Origin: Evansella clarkii | Lineage (GTDB): Bacteria; Bacillota; Bacilli; Bacillales; Salisediminibacteriaceae | Length of the DNA stretch: 64,000 nucleotides | Assembly (NCBI RefSeq): GCF_002019695.1 | Contig: NZ_KV917376.1 | Location: 1,815,047-1,879,046, forward strand | Direction of reading: 5' to 3' | Part shown: positions 18,537 to 28,204 of the stretch, piece after piece | Position numbering within the stretch: the first letter of the stretch is position 1 | Layout of the letters: every line of letters starts with the position of its first letter | Program-made: the position numbers and the translations under genes | The notes under the pieces: generated by a model | Seen by the model: only the letters and a program-made list of their open reading frames with translations | Databases searched by the model: none | Told to the model about the DNA's origin: nothing

Positions 18537-19292
18537 ATGAGCAGACAGCTTCTTTTTACAAAAATATTTAAATGGACTTTTACGCTTTTGATTGTAATTT
18601 TCTTCATATGGGCTATTACAGGCGGATATTTCCAGATTATTTTTGACCGCCCGCAACAGTTTTTCCATCTGCTGCGCCAGCATGTTCTGATGGTGGCGGT
18701 ATCTTCAGCCCTTGCCATTGCTGTGGCGATTCCATTAGGTATTTTTGTAACGAGACCGAAGTTTAAAAAGCTGGAGTGGATTGTGCTTAACACAGCTAAT
18801 CTGGGACAGACAATACCAAGTATCGCAATTCTCGCTATTGTTATGACTTATTTAGGAATTGGTTTTAACTCAGCGGTCTTCGCTTTATTCGCATTTTCCG
18901 TACTTCCTATTTTAAGAAATACAGTTGCAGGGATTAACTCTGTGAATCCTTCCTTAAGAGACGCAGCTAAAGGGATGGGGTTAACTCCGGCTCAAGTTTT
19001 AAGGAAAGTGGAAATGCCGAATGCTATGTATCCGATCATGGCAGGGGTCAGGACAGCAGTTGTAATGAACATTGGTACTGCCGCACTTGCTTATCTTGTT
19101 GGAGGAGGCGGTTTTGGAGACTATATTTTTACCGGAATTGTCATGCGAAGCAATGAATATCTCCTTTCCGGCGCAGTGCCTGTAACGCTTATGGCAGTAC
19201 TCGTAGATTATATGCTCCGTCAGTCGGAAAGGGTGCTGATTCCGAAAGGTCTTCAGCGTTCCGCTCCATCAGACAACGGGGAAGCGGCTTAA
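18537..19292 (+). CDS. OpuC/OpuB-type osmoprotectant ABC transporter permease, second subunit
   Basis: This 251-residue membrane protein is the partner permease of the osmolyte importer. It has an N-terminal helix (LLIVIFFIWAITGGYF), further helices, and the coupling-loop signature LRDAAKGMGLTPAQVLRKVEMP followed by RTAVVMNIGTAALAYLVGGGGFG. The start follows AAGGAGTGAGAGA. Although it lies nearly 500 bp after the ATPase gene, orientation and partner content indicate one functional unit. The intervening array may reduce or uncouple its expression. Confidence 0.92.
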   Translation: MSRQLLFTKIFKWTFTLLIVIFFIWAITGGYFQIIFDRPQQFFHLLRQHVLMVAVSSALAIAVAIPLGIFVTRPKFKKLEWIVLNTANLGQTIPSIAILAIVMTYLGIGFNSAVFALFAFSVLPILRNTVAGINSVNPSLRDAAKGMGLTPAQVLRKVEMPNAMYPIMAGVRTAVVMNIGTAALAYLVGGGGFGDYIFTGIVMRSNEYLLSGAVPVTLMAVLVDYMLRQSERVLIPKGLQRSAPSDNGEAA

Positions 19293-19393
19293 TAAGTAAA
19301 AGTGCGCAGATAAAACTAAACGGGGGGCCTTCCCGTCAAACGGGAGATTTCCCTAACCATGCAATAATAATTAAAATACCAGGAGGAATAAAT

Positions 19394-20311
19394 ATGAAAA
19401 AGTTTTTAACAGCTACAGTTTTAAGTGCAGCAGCATTAACACTAGCAGCTTGCGGAGGAGACGACGCGAGCGGCGAAACGAAGGGTGAACTAACAGTTGG
19501 AGGTAAGAACTTCACTGAGCAGTTCGTACTTGCAAAAATAACATCTTTGTACCTTGAAGAAAACGGGTATACGGTCGATGAAGCAACCAACATGGGAAGC
19601 GAGGTGCTCCGCCAGGCACTTGAAAGCTCTCAGGTGGATCTGTACTGGGAATACACAGGTACAGGACTTGTAAACTACCTTGGTCAGGATCCGGTAGCAT
19701 CTTCCGAAGAAGCTTATAATATCGTAAAAGAAACAGATGCTGAAGAAAATGCTATTGAATGGCTTGATATGGCTAATCTTAACAACACATATACGTTAAT
19801 GATGCAGCAGGAAGCAGCCGATGATTTGGGTATTTCCTCCGTTTCCGACCTTGCAGAATATGTTAACAGCAATCCTGGAGAGCTGACATTCGCATCTAAT
19901 GCTGAGTTTGCCAGCCGTGCAGATGGACTTGCCGGTGTAGAAGAAACTTATGGTTTTGAGTTTGGCGATGCTAATATCGTTCGTATGGACTCCGGTCTAA
20001 CATACCAGGCGCTTAACGACGCACAGGTTGAAGTAGCCATGGGCTTCTCCACAGACAGCCGTATTTTAGGTTTTGACTTGCTGGCTCTGGAAGATGACTT
20101 AGGCTTCTTCCCGGCATACAATGCTGCCGTAACAGTTCGCAGTGAAGTACTTGAAGAGCATGGAGAGCTTGAGGAGCTTTTAGCACCACTAGCTGAATTA
20201 CTGGATACAGAAACAATGTCAGAACTCAACTATCTGGTTGATATTGAGCAGCAAAATGAATCAGAAGTGGCAAAAGAATGGCTTGTTGAGAACGGCCTTA
20301 TTGAAGAATAA
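19394..20311 (+). CDS. OpuC-type osmoprotectant-binding lipoprotein
   Basis: This 305-residue substrate-binding protein has a lipobox LAACG (Cys about residue 20), giving a lipid anchor outside the membrane. The fold is the OpuAC/OpuCC type, opening with LTVGGKNFTEQFVLAKI and containing DLYWEYTGTGL, a segment typical of choline/carnitine/betaine-binding OpuC homologues. The exact ligand cannot be assigned. It is the last gene of the importer operon and is followed by a terminator. AGGAGG precedes the start. The protein is rich in Asp and Glu like the other exported proteins here. Confidence 0.92.
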   Translation: MKKFLTATVLSAAALTLAACGGDDASGETKGELTVGGKNFTEQFVLAKITSLYLEENGYTVDEATNMGSEVLRQALESSQVDLYWEYTGTGLVNYLGQDPVASSEEAYNIVKETDAEENAIEWLDMANLNNTYTLMMQQEAADDLGISSVSDLAEYVNSNPGELTFASNAEFASRADGLAGVEETYGFEFGDANIVRMDSGLTYQALNDAQVEVAMGFSTDSRILGFDLLALEDDLGFFPAYNAAVTVRSEVLEEHGELEELLAPLAELLDTETMSELNYLVDIEQQNESEVAKEWLVENGLIEE

Positions 20312-20324
20312 TCTAAAGGTTATT

Positions 20325-20370
20325 AACAAGCTGTGCTGTTGTATGATTACGCGGTACAGCTTGTTTTTAT
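20325..20370 (+). terminator. Terminator of the opu operon
   Basis: ACAAGCTGT (20326-20334) pairs with ACAGCTTGT (20356-20364), followed by TTTTTAT. Confidence 0.75.
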
Positions 20371-20533
20371 AAAAATACGGGAAACGTTTGCACTATAAAG
20401 CTGAAATAGCCGGTACATAAAAAAATATAAAAAGTACGCCTTCCACATCAGGAAGGTCTGTAGTGAAAATCCGGAATGTTCAAGCAGTTTTACAAGGCAG
20501 CTTTTTCCCAAAACTAATCTGAGGTGAATGTTA

Positions 20534-22042
20534 ATGTGTGGCTTTATAGCCGTAACAGGACAATTGCAGGATGAAAAAATGAACGAAATTTTAACGAGCA
20601 TGAAGCACCGGGGACCAGACGAAGGAGACCATATCAAACTGGATTCCTTCCATTTCGGCCACAGGAGACTTTCCATTGTCGGTGTGGATGAAGGCAAGCA
20701 GCCGATAGCCAATAAGGCAGCGGACAAGTACATTGTCTGCAACGGAGAAATTTATAACTTTCCGGTTCTGAAAAGGGAGATGGAGCACGACACGGAATTT
20801 TTAACCGAGTCAGACAGTGAAATCGCCCTTAAATTGTATGAACGCATTGGTGTGGAAGGGGTAAAACTTCTTGACGGGATGTTTGCTTTTGTCATTGCTG
20901 ACGTGAATAAAGGTTCATTTTTCGCAGCCAGGGACACCCTAGGAATTAAGCCTCTTTATTACGGAGAGGACAAGGAAGGGAACCTTGTTTTTGCTTCAGA
21001 ACTTAAATCTGTTTACTTCATTGCCGAGGAGGCGAAAGAGTTTCCGCCAGGGCACTACTATACTCCTGAAACAGGATTTGTGCAGTACAGGAGGATTGAA
21101 GCGGCAAAGGAAACTTTCCCGGCAGATTCAGCGGAAAAAAAGATTTTGTCAGGATTGAAAGAAAAGCTGGAACAAGCAGTAGAAAAACGGCTCATGGCCG
21201 ATGTTCCTCTTGGCGTACTCCTTAGCGGCGGCCTGGACAGCAGCCTGATAGCCGCGATTACAGCAAAGAAGCACAAGGGGAAAGATCCGCTCAATTCTTT
21301 CTGTGTAGGTATCGAGGGAAGCCCGGATATCGCAGCAGCAAGAGATGTAGCGAAAGCTATCGGGACGAAGCATTATGAATATGTATATACGAAAGAAGAA
21401 CTCATCGAGGCGCTCCCAGAAGTTATTTATCATCTGGAATCGTATGATCCGTCACTTGTGAGAAGTGCAATACCGTGCTTTTTTGTTTCAAAAATTGCTG
21501 CTGAAAAAGTAAAAGTTGTTTTGTCTGGAGAAGGTGCTGACGAATTGTTCTCCGGATATGCTTATTTACAGGAGCTGAAGGACTCCGGTAAGCTGAATAA
21601 AGAGCTTGTGCGCATTATTAATTCTCTGCACAATATTAATCTCCAGCGTCTTGACCGGATGAGTATGGCTCATTCACTTGAAGGGCGTGTACCGTTTCTC
21701 GATCTAGATCTCATCGATTATGCCTTGAGAATTCCTGCAGAGATGAAGCTGTCGTCCGATGATATAATGGAAAAAGCAGTGCTTCGCCGCGCATTTGAAG
21801 GGGAGCTTCCGGAGCATATTTTATGGCGTAAAAAAGCAGAGTTCTCTGAAGGAAGCGGAGCTGTAGATATTCTGGAGGAATATGCGGAAGCAGCAATTTC
21901 CGATGTGGAGTACCAGAAAGAAAAGAAAGAGCACCTGGTAGAGATTCGTTCAAAGCAGGAACTTCTTTACTACCGGATTTTCAAAGAATATTTTCCACAC
22001 GACTCTGCCCTGGAAACAGTAGGGCACTGGGCAACGAGCTGA
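20534..22042 (+). CDS. Asparagine synthetase, glutamine-hydrolysing
   Basis: The enzyme makes asparagine from aspartate, ATP and glutamine nitrogen. Met-Cys-Gly-Phe at the start supplies the N-terminal nucleophilic Cys of class II glutamine amidotransferases. RRLSIVG and CNGEIYN complete that domain, and the synthetase half has the PP-loop LLSGGLDSSLIAA (about residue 232) and SGEGADELFSGY. An upstream in-frame ATG at 20528 must be rejected because GAGGTG lies directly against it and it would bury the catalytic Cys. At 502 residues it is shorter than B. subtilis AsnB or AsnO. It stands alone between two terminators. Confidence 0.92.
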   Translation: MCGFIAVTGQLQDEKMNEILTSMKHRGPDEGDHIKLDSFHFGHRRLSIVGVDEGKQPIANKAADKYIVCNGEIYNFPVLKREMEHDTEFLTESDSEIALKLYERIGVEGVKLLDGMFAFVIADVNKGSFFAARDTLGIKPLYYGEDKEGNLVFASELKSVYFIAEEAKEFPPGHYYTPETGFVQYRRIEAAKETFPADSAEKKILSGLKEKLEQAVEKRLMADVPLGVLLSGGLDSSLIAAITAKKHKGKDPLNSFCVGIEGSPDIAAARDVAKAIGTKHYEYVYTKEELIEALPEVIYHLESYDPSLVRSAIPCFFVSKIAAEKVKVVLSGEGADELFSGYAYLQELKDSGKLNKELVRIINSLHNINLQRLDRMSMAHSLEGRVPFLDLDLIDYALRIPAEMKLSSDDIMEKAVLRRAFEGELPEHILWRKKAEFSEGSGAVDILEEYAEAAISDVEYQKEKKEHLVEIRSKQELLYYRIFKEYFPHDSALETVGHWATS

Positions 22043-22056
22043 TAAAAATTGTGTAA

Positions 22057-22085
22057 AGAGACTGTTCTTCGGAGCAGTCTTTTTG
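22057..22085 (+). terminator. Terminator after asparagine synthetase
   Basis: AGACTGTTC (22059-22067) and GAGCAGTCT (22072-22080) pair across a TTCG tetraloop, followed by TTTTGC. Confidence 0.85.
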
Positions 22086-22181
22086 CTTTCCAGGAGAGTA
22101 TGGAAAATTGATGCGAAGCTGATTTGGCGGGTGAAAGTTTTTATTAGAAAGCCCCCCCCTGAGTATGTCCAGCTTCATTAT

Positions 22182-22890
22182 TCAAGGGATGCAAGAAGGC
22201 CTTGCACCCCATGAGAATGTCCGGCCTCACTACTCAAGTGATGCAAGAAGGCCTTGCATCCCATGAGCATGATCGCCTCCCCTATTCAAGGGATGCAAGA
22301 AGGCCATGCATCCCCTGAGTATGGCCGGCTACACTTTTCAAGGGATGCAAGAAGGTCTTGCACCCCATGAGCATGATCGGCTCCACTTTTCAAGGGGTGC
22401 AAGAAGGCCTTGCAACCCATGAGAATGTCCGGCTCCACTGTTTAAGGGATGCAAGAAAGCCATGCATCCCTTGAGTATGTCCGGCTCCACTACTCAAGGG
22501 ATGCAAGAAGGTCTTGCATCCCATGAGAATGTCCGGCTCCACTGTTTAAGGGATGCAAGAAGGTCTTGCATCCCATGAGAATGTCCGGCTTCACTATTAA
22601 AGGGGCGCAAGAAGGTCTTGCACCCCATGAGAATGTCCGGCTTCACTATTCAAGGGATGCAAGAAGGTCTTGCACCCCATGAGCATGAGCGGCTACACTT
22701 TTCAAGGGGCGCAAGAAGGCCATGCACCCCATGAGCATGACCGGCTACACTTTTCAAGGGATGCAAGAAGGTCTTGCATCCCATGAGCATGACCGGCTAC
22801 ACTTTTCAAGGGATGCAAGAAGGTCTTGCATCCCATGAGAATGTCCGGCTTCACTATTCAAGGGATGCAAGAAGGCCATGCACCTCATTA
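22182..22890. repeat. Tandem array 2: fourteen 52-bp units with hairpin cores
   Basis: The core GATGCAAGAAGG recurs at 22188, 22240, 22292, 22344, 22396, 22448, 22500, 22552, 22604, 22656, 22708, 22760, 22812 and 22864: fourteen copies at exactly 52 bp. Most units contain a near-perfect 10-bp hairpin, GGGATGCAAG / CTTGCATCCC around AAGGT, then CATGAGAATGTCCGGCTCC and a short variable stretch. There is no coding sense. The array occupies nearly all of the gap between asparagine synthetase and the histidine kinase. Confidence 0.92.
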
Positions 22891-23007
22891 ATATGTCTGC
22901 ACCGTTTTACAACCATTCAAGTACTTCACTACTTACCCAATAAATACCCCATTTCACCTTTGTGGTAAAATAATAGTAAAGCACCGGAGAAAAGTGAGGC
23001 ACCCAGG

Positions 23008-25161
23008 ATGAAATTTATCTTTCCAAAAGGCTTAACACATCGTTTTTTTACATTGGGTCTGTTTCTTGTGGTTATTCCGATTACGATTATTTTTGTGCTG
23101 GCGATTTATTTGTCACAGAATGTGCTGCAAAATCAGGCCGACGAGCATACCCTTCAGGGTGCTAGAACAACGGCAAATCAGACACAGCAGCTGTTTCTGT
23201 CGCAGATCAATATGCTGGAAACAATCGTGGAAAATTACACCGGAGAGGAAGACTTCGATAATTTTATAGAAAGAATTGAGACGGCTTATTTAAAAGATCC
23301 GTTTTTTATAGATATTGCATTTATTAATCAGGATGGGGAGAGGGAGAATGAGGCACGAAGGAGTACTTTAGACAGCAGCTCCCTAATGATGGAAGAAAGT
23401 GTTTACGAAGAAATGCTCTGGCGAAATTCTTCGTTCGTAACAACGAGAAAAGCGGAGGATGAGAGCAGCCTTGGTGTTTATATAGCTGTGCCCATCCCAG
23501 AACCGGCAGCTCCAGAATTAGAAGGAGCGGTCATAGCCAGGACGAATATGTTTTACTTAAACAGACTGCTGCAAAACAGCCGGATAGGGGAAGATAGCAG
23601 GACATTATTAGTGACTAATGATGGGGATATATTTGTAGATACTGCCGGAGCAGCAGATGAAGCCCCACCTCAGTCCCTGACAGGAGCAGGATTTTTAAAC
23701 GACATGCAGCGGGGCAGGATTGGTGTATACAGAGGTGAAGCCTTTGGAGAAGAGGTCCTTGCCGGATATTATCCCGTGGACAGGCTTCCCCTGTACTCTG
23801 TGGCAATTCAGCCAATGGAAGAGGCGAATGCACCAATTGGCACATTAAGTGCTGTGCTGACATTTGGCTGGCTCGTAATTTTGGCAACCGGGCTGATTCT
23901 CCTGACTGTAAGCATACGCTGGATTGTAAAACCTGTGAAGGAGCTCACTGACCAGGCTGCAGACTATGCTAAGGGAGAAGGCTGGCATTTAAACATTCTA
24001 AAAGAGAAAGATGAAATTTTTACCCTTGGGACAGCAATGAAACATATGGCTGAATCTTTACAGGAAAAAGAAAGGTTCCTCCAGCTGATTCTGGAATCCT
24101 TTCCGTACGGGGTTATTACAACCGGTACAGATGGAAATGTGACATCCATGAACAAAGCGGGGGCGAAGCTTTTTTCAGGAAGGCGGGAGGATTTTGTTGA
24201 CAAATCTATCGCCGTTCTCCCTTCGAAAGGGCTGAGGGAGCATCTGCTGAAATACCGGAAAGGTAGCGGGAATTTCAGTGAGACGGAAGAGGAGATCCCC
24301 TTTGTTAATAAGGATGGAAGAAGCCTGACGTTAAAAGCAGCCAGCTCACCTCTGCTGGATGAAAAGGGAAAAATGATAGGTGTCCTTACAACATTCTGGG
24401 ATTATACAGAATTGAAAAAGCTTCAGCAGCATTTACACAGGTCTGAACATCTCGCTGCAATAGGCCAGATGACAGCAGGGCTTGCCCATGAGGTTAAAAA
24501 TCCTCTCGGTACGATTCAGATGGCTTCTGACGTAGTGGAAGCAGAGTTTGACGATCTAGCCAGGAAACGAGATATTAAAGGGCCTGGACCGTCAATGATT
24601 AAAGAAGCGATAACTGATATTCAGGCAGAAACACAGCGGCTGAATGAGCTTGTTACAAGATTTCTGAAAATGAGCCGCCATCATAAAGAAGAAGAACAAA
24701 ATGTGGATATAGGAAAGCTTGTCCTTGAAGTAAGCAGGCTGCTTTCCCACCAAATGAAGCGGGAAAATATTAATATGGAACTGGATCTGCCAGAGAAACC
24801 TCTTTATGTGCTGGGAGACCGGAACCAGCTTGTCCAGGCGTTTTTGAATATATTTTTAAACAGCCTGGAAGCGATGAAAAATCAAGATGACGGGCTTCTG
24901 AGTGTCAGTGTGAGAGAAAGCGGCACAAATATTCAAGCCATTGTGGATGATAATGGCATTGGAATACCTGATGGAAAAATTAACAGGATTTTCAACCCGT
25001 TTTTTTCAACAAAGCATGAAGGAAGCGGACTTGGGCTTTCAATTACCCATGATATCATTCAGGATCATAATGGAAGTATCGAAGTGGCGAGTCAGGCGGA
25101 AGAAGGAACGACGTGTTTCGTTTATCTGCCTGAGAGCATAGAGACGGAGAAGGTGATGTAA
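23008..25161 (+). CDS. Sensor histidine kinase with extracellular Cache-like and PAS domains
   Basis: This is a 717-residue membrane kinase. Order: TM1 (about 13-35), an extracellular sensor of about 240 residues resembling dCache folds, TM2 (about 280-305), HAMP (RWIVKPVKELTDQAADYAKG), PAS (about 355-470), and HisKA with the H-box LAAIGQMTAGLAHEVKNPLG. The HATPase_c has the N-box LNIFLNSLEAM, the G1 box VDDNGIGIPDG and the G2 box GSGLGLSIT. The architecture is that of AtoS/ZraS-type kinases that drive NtrC-family regulators. Its stop codon overlaps the start of the response regulator by one base. The ligand is unknown. Confidence 0.9.
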   Translation: MKFIFPKGLTHRFFTLGLFLVVIPITIIFVLAIYLSQNVLQNQADEHTLQGARTTANQTQQLFLSQINMLETIVENYTGEEDFDNFIERIETAYLKDPFFIDIAFINQDGERENEARRSTLDSSSLMMEESVYEEMLWRNSSFVTTRKAEDESSLGVYIAVPIPEPAAPELEGAVIARTNMFYLNRLLQNSRIGEDSRTLLVTNDGDIFVDTAGAADEAPPQSLTGAGFLNDMQRGRIGVYRGEAFGEEVLAGYYPVDRLPLYSVAIQPMEEANAPIGTLSAVLTFGWLVILATGLILLTVSIRWIVKPVKELTDQAADYAKGEGWHLNILKEKDEIFTLGTAMKHMAESLQEKERFLQLILESFPYGVITTGTDGNVTSMNKAGAKLFSGRREDFVDKSIAVLPSKGLREHLLKYRKGSGNFSETEEEIPFVNKDGRSLTLKAASSPLLDEKGKMIGVLTTFWDYTELKKLQQHLHRSEHLAAIGQMTAGLAHEVKNPLGTIQMASDVVEAEFDDLARKRDIKGPGPSMIKEAITDIQAETQRLNELVTRFLKMSRHHKEEEQNVDIGKLVLEVSRLLSHQMKRENINMELDLPEKPLYVLGDRNQLVQAFLNIFLNSLEAMKNQDDGLLSVSVRESGTNIQAIVDDNGIGIPDGKINRIFNPFFSTKHEGSGLGLSITHDIIQDHNGSIEVASQAEEGTTCFVYLPESIETEKVM

Positions 25162-26567
25162 TGGAGAAAACGATTTTGCTCGTAGAGGATAATGACAAAT
25201 TAAGAAGACTCATAAAACAGACGCTGCAAAAGGAAGGCTACCGTCTCTTAGAAGCTCCTGACGGGAAAACGGCCAGGAAGCTCTATGAAAATGAATTTAT
25301 AGATATCGTTCTGATGGATATTTTGCTCCCGGATACGACCGGAATTAAGCTGCTTGAGGAGTGGAATACAGTCAAAAGCGGAAATAACGTCTGTTTTATT
25401 CTTTGCACTGCATACGGGGAAGTGGAGGACGCGGTGCAGGCAATGAAGATGGGGGCCTTTGACTATCTGGCCAAGCCTATTAAAGCAGAAGAGCTTAAAG
25501 TGGTGATCCGCCGTGCCGTTGAATGGCTGGAATTGAATTTGGAAAACCGCTATTTAAAGCAGGCTTTTGAGGAAAAGAGCCAGCTTCACGACATGGCTGG
25601 CAAGAGTGAAAAAATGCAGCGGGTGTTTGAACTGATTGAGAGGGTGTCAAAGCAGAATATTACTGTATTGCTTCAGGGAGAGAGCGGAACCGGAAAGAGC
25701 CGGTGTGCTCATGCGATACATCTTGAAAGCGACCGGAAAGACGGGCCGTTTATAAAAGTGAACTGCGCAGCAATTCCATCCCAGCTCCTTGAAAGTGAAC
25801 TATTTGGTTACCAGAAAGGTGCTTTTACAGGCGCGACACAGCCGCAAAAAGGAAAATTTGAAGCAGCGGACGGAGGCACGTTATTTTTAGATGAAATCGG
25901 TGAGATTTCCCTTGAACTCCAGGCGAAGCTGCTGCAGGTTACCCAGGAAAAGACATTCATCCCATTAGGGAGTACGGTGGAGCGTAAGGCAGACATCCGG
26001 CTGATTACCGCTACAAACAGAGATTTGTGGCAAATGGTGCAAAGAGGCGAGTTTCGTGAAGACTTATATTACCGGTTAAATATTATCGGCATCCATCTTC
26101 CAGCTTTAAGGGAGAGGGAAGAGGATATCCCCCTGCTGGTGAGGCAGGCGCTTGAAACTTTGAAGGAGGAACACGGGAAAAATTACGAGCTGGAAAAAGG
26201 ACTTCTGAAAAAGCTGACGGATTACCCATGGCCAGGTAATATCAGAGAGCTTCATAATGCTCTTGCAAGGGCGGCTGTACTAAGTCCTGATGATATACTT
26301 CGCCTCGAAGATTTTCCTAAGGAAGTTAGAGAATACAGGCAGGAAAAGGATGATAAAGGCACGGCTGCAACAGGACTGGTGCAGCCAGGAGCAGAACCAG
26401 GAGGAGAAAATATCTCACTCCCTGACCAGCTGCAGACTTATGAACAGCAGGCAATCGAGGACGCTCTCGCCAAAGCCGGAGGAAGCCAGTCTAAAGCTGC
26501 TGAACTTCTTGGCATTTCAAGGCAGAGCCTGCTGTATAAAGTAAGGAAATACGGGATCGAGGTTTAG
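25161..26567 (+). CDS. Sigma-54-dependent NtrC-family response regulator
   Basis: This 468-residue activator has a receiver domain (residues 1-120; acidic pocket VEDND, phospho-Asp in IVLMDILLPD, Lys in YLAKPI). The AAA+ domain has Walker A GESGTGKS, the sigma-54-contacting GAFTGA loop, Walker B GGTLFLDEIGE and an arginine-finger region. A Fis-type helix-turn-helix ends the protein (GGSQSKAAELLGISRQSLLYKVRKYG). The intact GAFTGA loop means it should activate sigma-54 promoters. The only -24/-12 sequence I find in the window is at 16111, upstream of the opu operon, so that is the first target to test. The start ATG overlaps the kinase stop. Confidence 0.93.
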   Translation: MEKTILLVEDNDKLRRLIKQTLQKEGYRLLEAPDGKTARKLYENEFIDIVLMDILLPDTTGIKLLEEWNTVKSGNNVCFILCTAYGEVEDAVQAMKMGAFDYLAKPIKAEELKVVIRRAVEWLELNLENRYLKQAFEEKSQLHDMAGKSEKMQRVFELIERVSKQNITVLLQGESGTGKSRCAHAIHLESDRKDGPFIKVNCAAIPSQLLESELFGYQKGAFTGATQPQKGKFEAADGGTLFLDEIGEISLELQAKLLQVTQEKTFIPLGSTVERKADIRLITATNRDLWQMVQRGEFREDLYYRLNIIGIHLPALREREEDIPLLVRQALETLKEEHGKNYELEKGLLKKLTDYPWPGNIRELHNALARAAVLSPDDILRLEDFPKEVREYRQEKDDKGTAATGLVQPGAEPGGENISLPDQLQTYEQQAIEDALAKAGGSQSKAAELLGISRQSLLYKVRKYGIEV

Positions 26568-26590
26568 GTTAGGCTGCTTTGGTTCCATCT

Positions 26591-26620
26591 AAAGAGGTGC
26601 GGTTCCCGCATCTTTTTTTA
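26591..26620 (+). terminator. Terminator of the two-component operon
   Basis: AAAGAGGTGCGG and CCGCATCTTTTTT pair with G-U wobbles around TTC and end in a T-run. Confidence 0.7.
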
Positions 26621-26749
26621 GGTTGAGGAGATTTCATTCGTGGAACGGAGGATTCTATCTGGGAAATCGAGGTGTCTTGTTTGCGAAGCAGAATCCAACC
26701 TTGAACAGATAATTTGATGAAATCAACAGCGAGCATCAATTAAACTATA

Positions 26750-26790
26750 AAAAAACCTCCACCTTTTCTATTAAAGGCGGAGGTTTTAAT
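26750..26790 (-). terminator. Terminator of the minus-strand threonate operon
   Basis: AAAACCTCCACCTTT and AAAGGCGGAGGTTTT pair around a short loop. The AAAAA tract on the plus strand provides the T-run for minus-strand transcripts; the structure can act in both directions. Confidence 0.75.
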
Positions 26791-26804
26791 TTGCGAACCA
26801 GTAT

Positions 26805-28175
26805 TTAACCGAAGAACATATTTGCCACAATCAGCATGACTAATGCGGTGAGCCATGCAAGAGTGGTTGGGACTGACCAGACAAGAATCTGTTCTTTTAC
26901 GTTCTTAATTCCCATCATTCGGTTAACAACCCAGAACAGGCTGTCGTTAAAGTAAGAGAAGATCATTGCACCGAGCGTAGCAGCTTGTGCGGCTAACACC
27001 ATGTTCACATCCATACCCACGAGAATTGGCGCAGAAATAGATGCAGCGGTGATCATAGATACTGTTCCAGAACCCTGGATCAGGCGGACAAGTGTCGCGA
27101 TAAAGAATGGAAGGAGTACTGGCGGCAGTGCTGTAGCAGCAATCTGCTCGGCGATATAGTCCCCGCTTCCACTCTGGCGAAGCACCTCTCCAAGCGCTCC
27201 ACCGGCACCAGTAACTAACAGGATAATACCGGCTGTTTTGATTCCTTCCTCCATACGCTCAATTGCTTCAGCTTGCTTTACTTTGCCGAATAAACCGTAA
27301 ATAGCAACAATTAAACCAAGTGCAACCGCGATTACTGGTGAGCCGAAGAACTGAATGTACTCAACAGCGGCACCTTCCATGCCAAGAGCCCCAACCGTTG
27401 TGTTTGCAAAAATTAAGATAATCGGCACAAGAATTGGTGCAACAGAACGTGCTAAGGAAGGCAGGTTCTTGCTTTCCTGAAGCTCATAGTATTCTTCAAG
27501 AGTGGAAGGCATATCAGGACGGTGAAAATCAAGTCCGTCTTCCGTTGGCAGCTGGTAGATTTTCTTACCAATCCATTTTGCATAATAAACACCGACTACA
27601 ATGATTGGACCTGCAAAAACAAGTCCCCATAAGAGCATAAGACCAACATCAACGTTAAAAATACCGGCAACGCCTAACGGACCTGGAGTAGGCGGTACAG
27701 CATGGTGGGTAGCGGCAAGTCCGATACCGAGTGCAACACCGAGGCCTACGACGGATTTTCCAGTTTTTGTTGAAAGCGCTTTAATAAGAGGCATTAAGAT
27801 AACAAATGCAGAGTCAACAAAAATAGGAATTGAAACGATATAACCAGCCATAGCCATTGCCCATTCTTCTTTTTTCTTTCCAAGCCATTTAATAAAGGAA
27901 TAAGCCATTCTTTCTGCGGCCCCCGAGACTTCGAGAATCCGGCCCATCATAACTCCTAAACCAATAACAATACCAATTGTACTTAATGTACTTCCGAATC
28001 CCTGTGTAATCGCCGTCACTACATCAGGGGCTGGCATGCCCCCGATGATTCCTGTGACAGACGCAGAGATCAATAGTGCTAGAAAAGCGTGAATTTTAGT
28101 TTTTAATACTAATACGATTAGAAGGAAAACCCCGATTACTAATCCTAATATCATTTGTGCTCCTGAAACTTCCAT
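26805..28175 (-). CDS. GntP-family gluconate/acid-sugar permease
   Basis: This 456-residue polytopic membrane protein has about 12 hydrophobic helices and the GntP-type segments GLGVALGIGLAATHHAVPPTPGPLGVAG and LIQGSGTVSMITAASI. GntP transporters take up gluconate and related aldonic acids with protons. It is the last gene of an operon encoding a four-carbon acid sugar kinase and a PdxA2-like dehydrogenase, so D-threonate or D-erythronate is the more likely substrate than gluconate. The start follows AAGGGGG (minus strand). The short gap to pdxA2 (29 nt) supports cotranscription. Confidence 0.9.
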   Translation of the reverse strand: MEVSGAQMILGLVIGVFLLIVLVLKTKIHAFLALLISASVTGIIGGMPAPDVVTAITQGFGSTLSTIGIVIGLGVMMGRILEVSGAAERMAYSFIKWLGKKKEEWAMAMAGYIVSIPIFVDSAFVILMPLIKALSTKTGKSVVGLGVALGIGLAATHHAVPPTPGPLGVAGIFNVDVGLMLLWGLVFAGPIIVVGVYYAKWIGKKIYQLPTEDGLDFHRPDMPSTLEEYYELQESKNLPSLARSVAPILVPIILIFANTTVGALGMEGAAVEYIQFFGSPVIAVALGLIVAIYGLFGKVKQAEAIERMEEGIKTAGIILLVTGAGGALGEVLRQSGSGDYIAEQIAATALPPVLLPFFIATLVRLIQGSGTVSMITAASISAPILVGMDVNMVLAAQAATLGAMIFSYFNDSLFWVVNRMMGIKNVKEQILVWSVPTTLAWLTALVMLIVANMFFG

Positions 28176-28204
28176 TATTGATCCCCCTTATCTGTAAGTG
28201 CGTC

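Noticed and set aside
20370-20533. T-box or riboswitch upstream of asparagine synthetase.
   Set aside because: No T-box sequence or recognised riboswitch core was found; only a short leader is visible.
22182-22890. CRISPR array, considered because of regular hairpin-bearing repeats.
   Set aside because: The segments between the shared cores are themselves repeated from unit to unit, so there are no unique spacers, and no cas genes are nearby.
22774-22968. Plus-strand ORF of 64 codons.
   Set aside because: Mostly array 2 sequence; no supporting signal.
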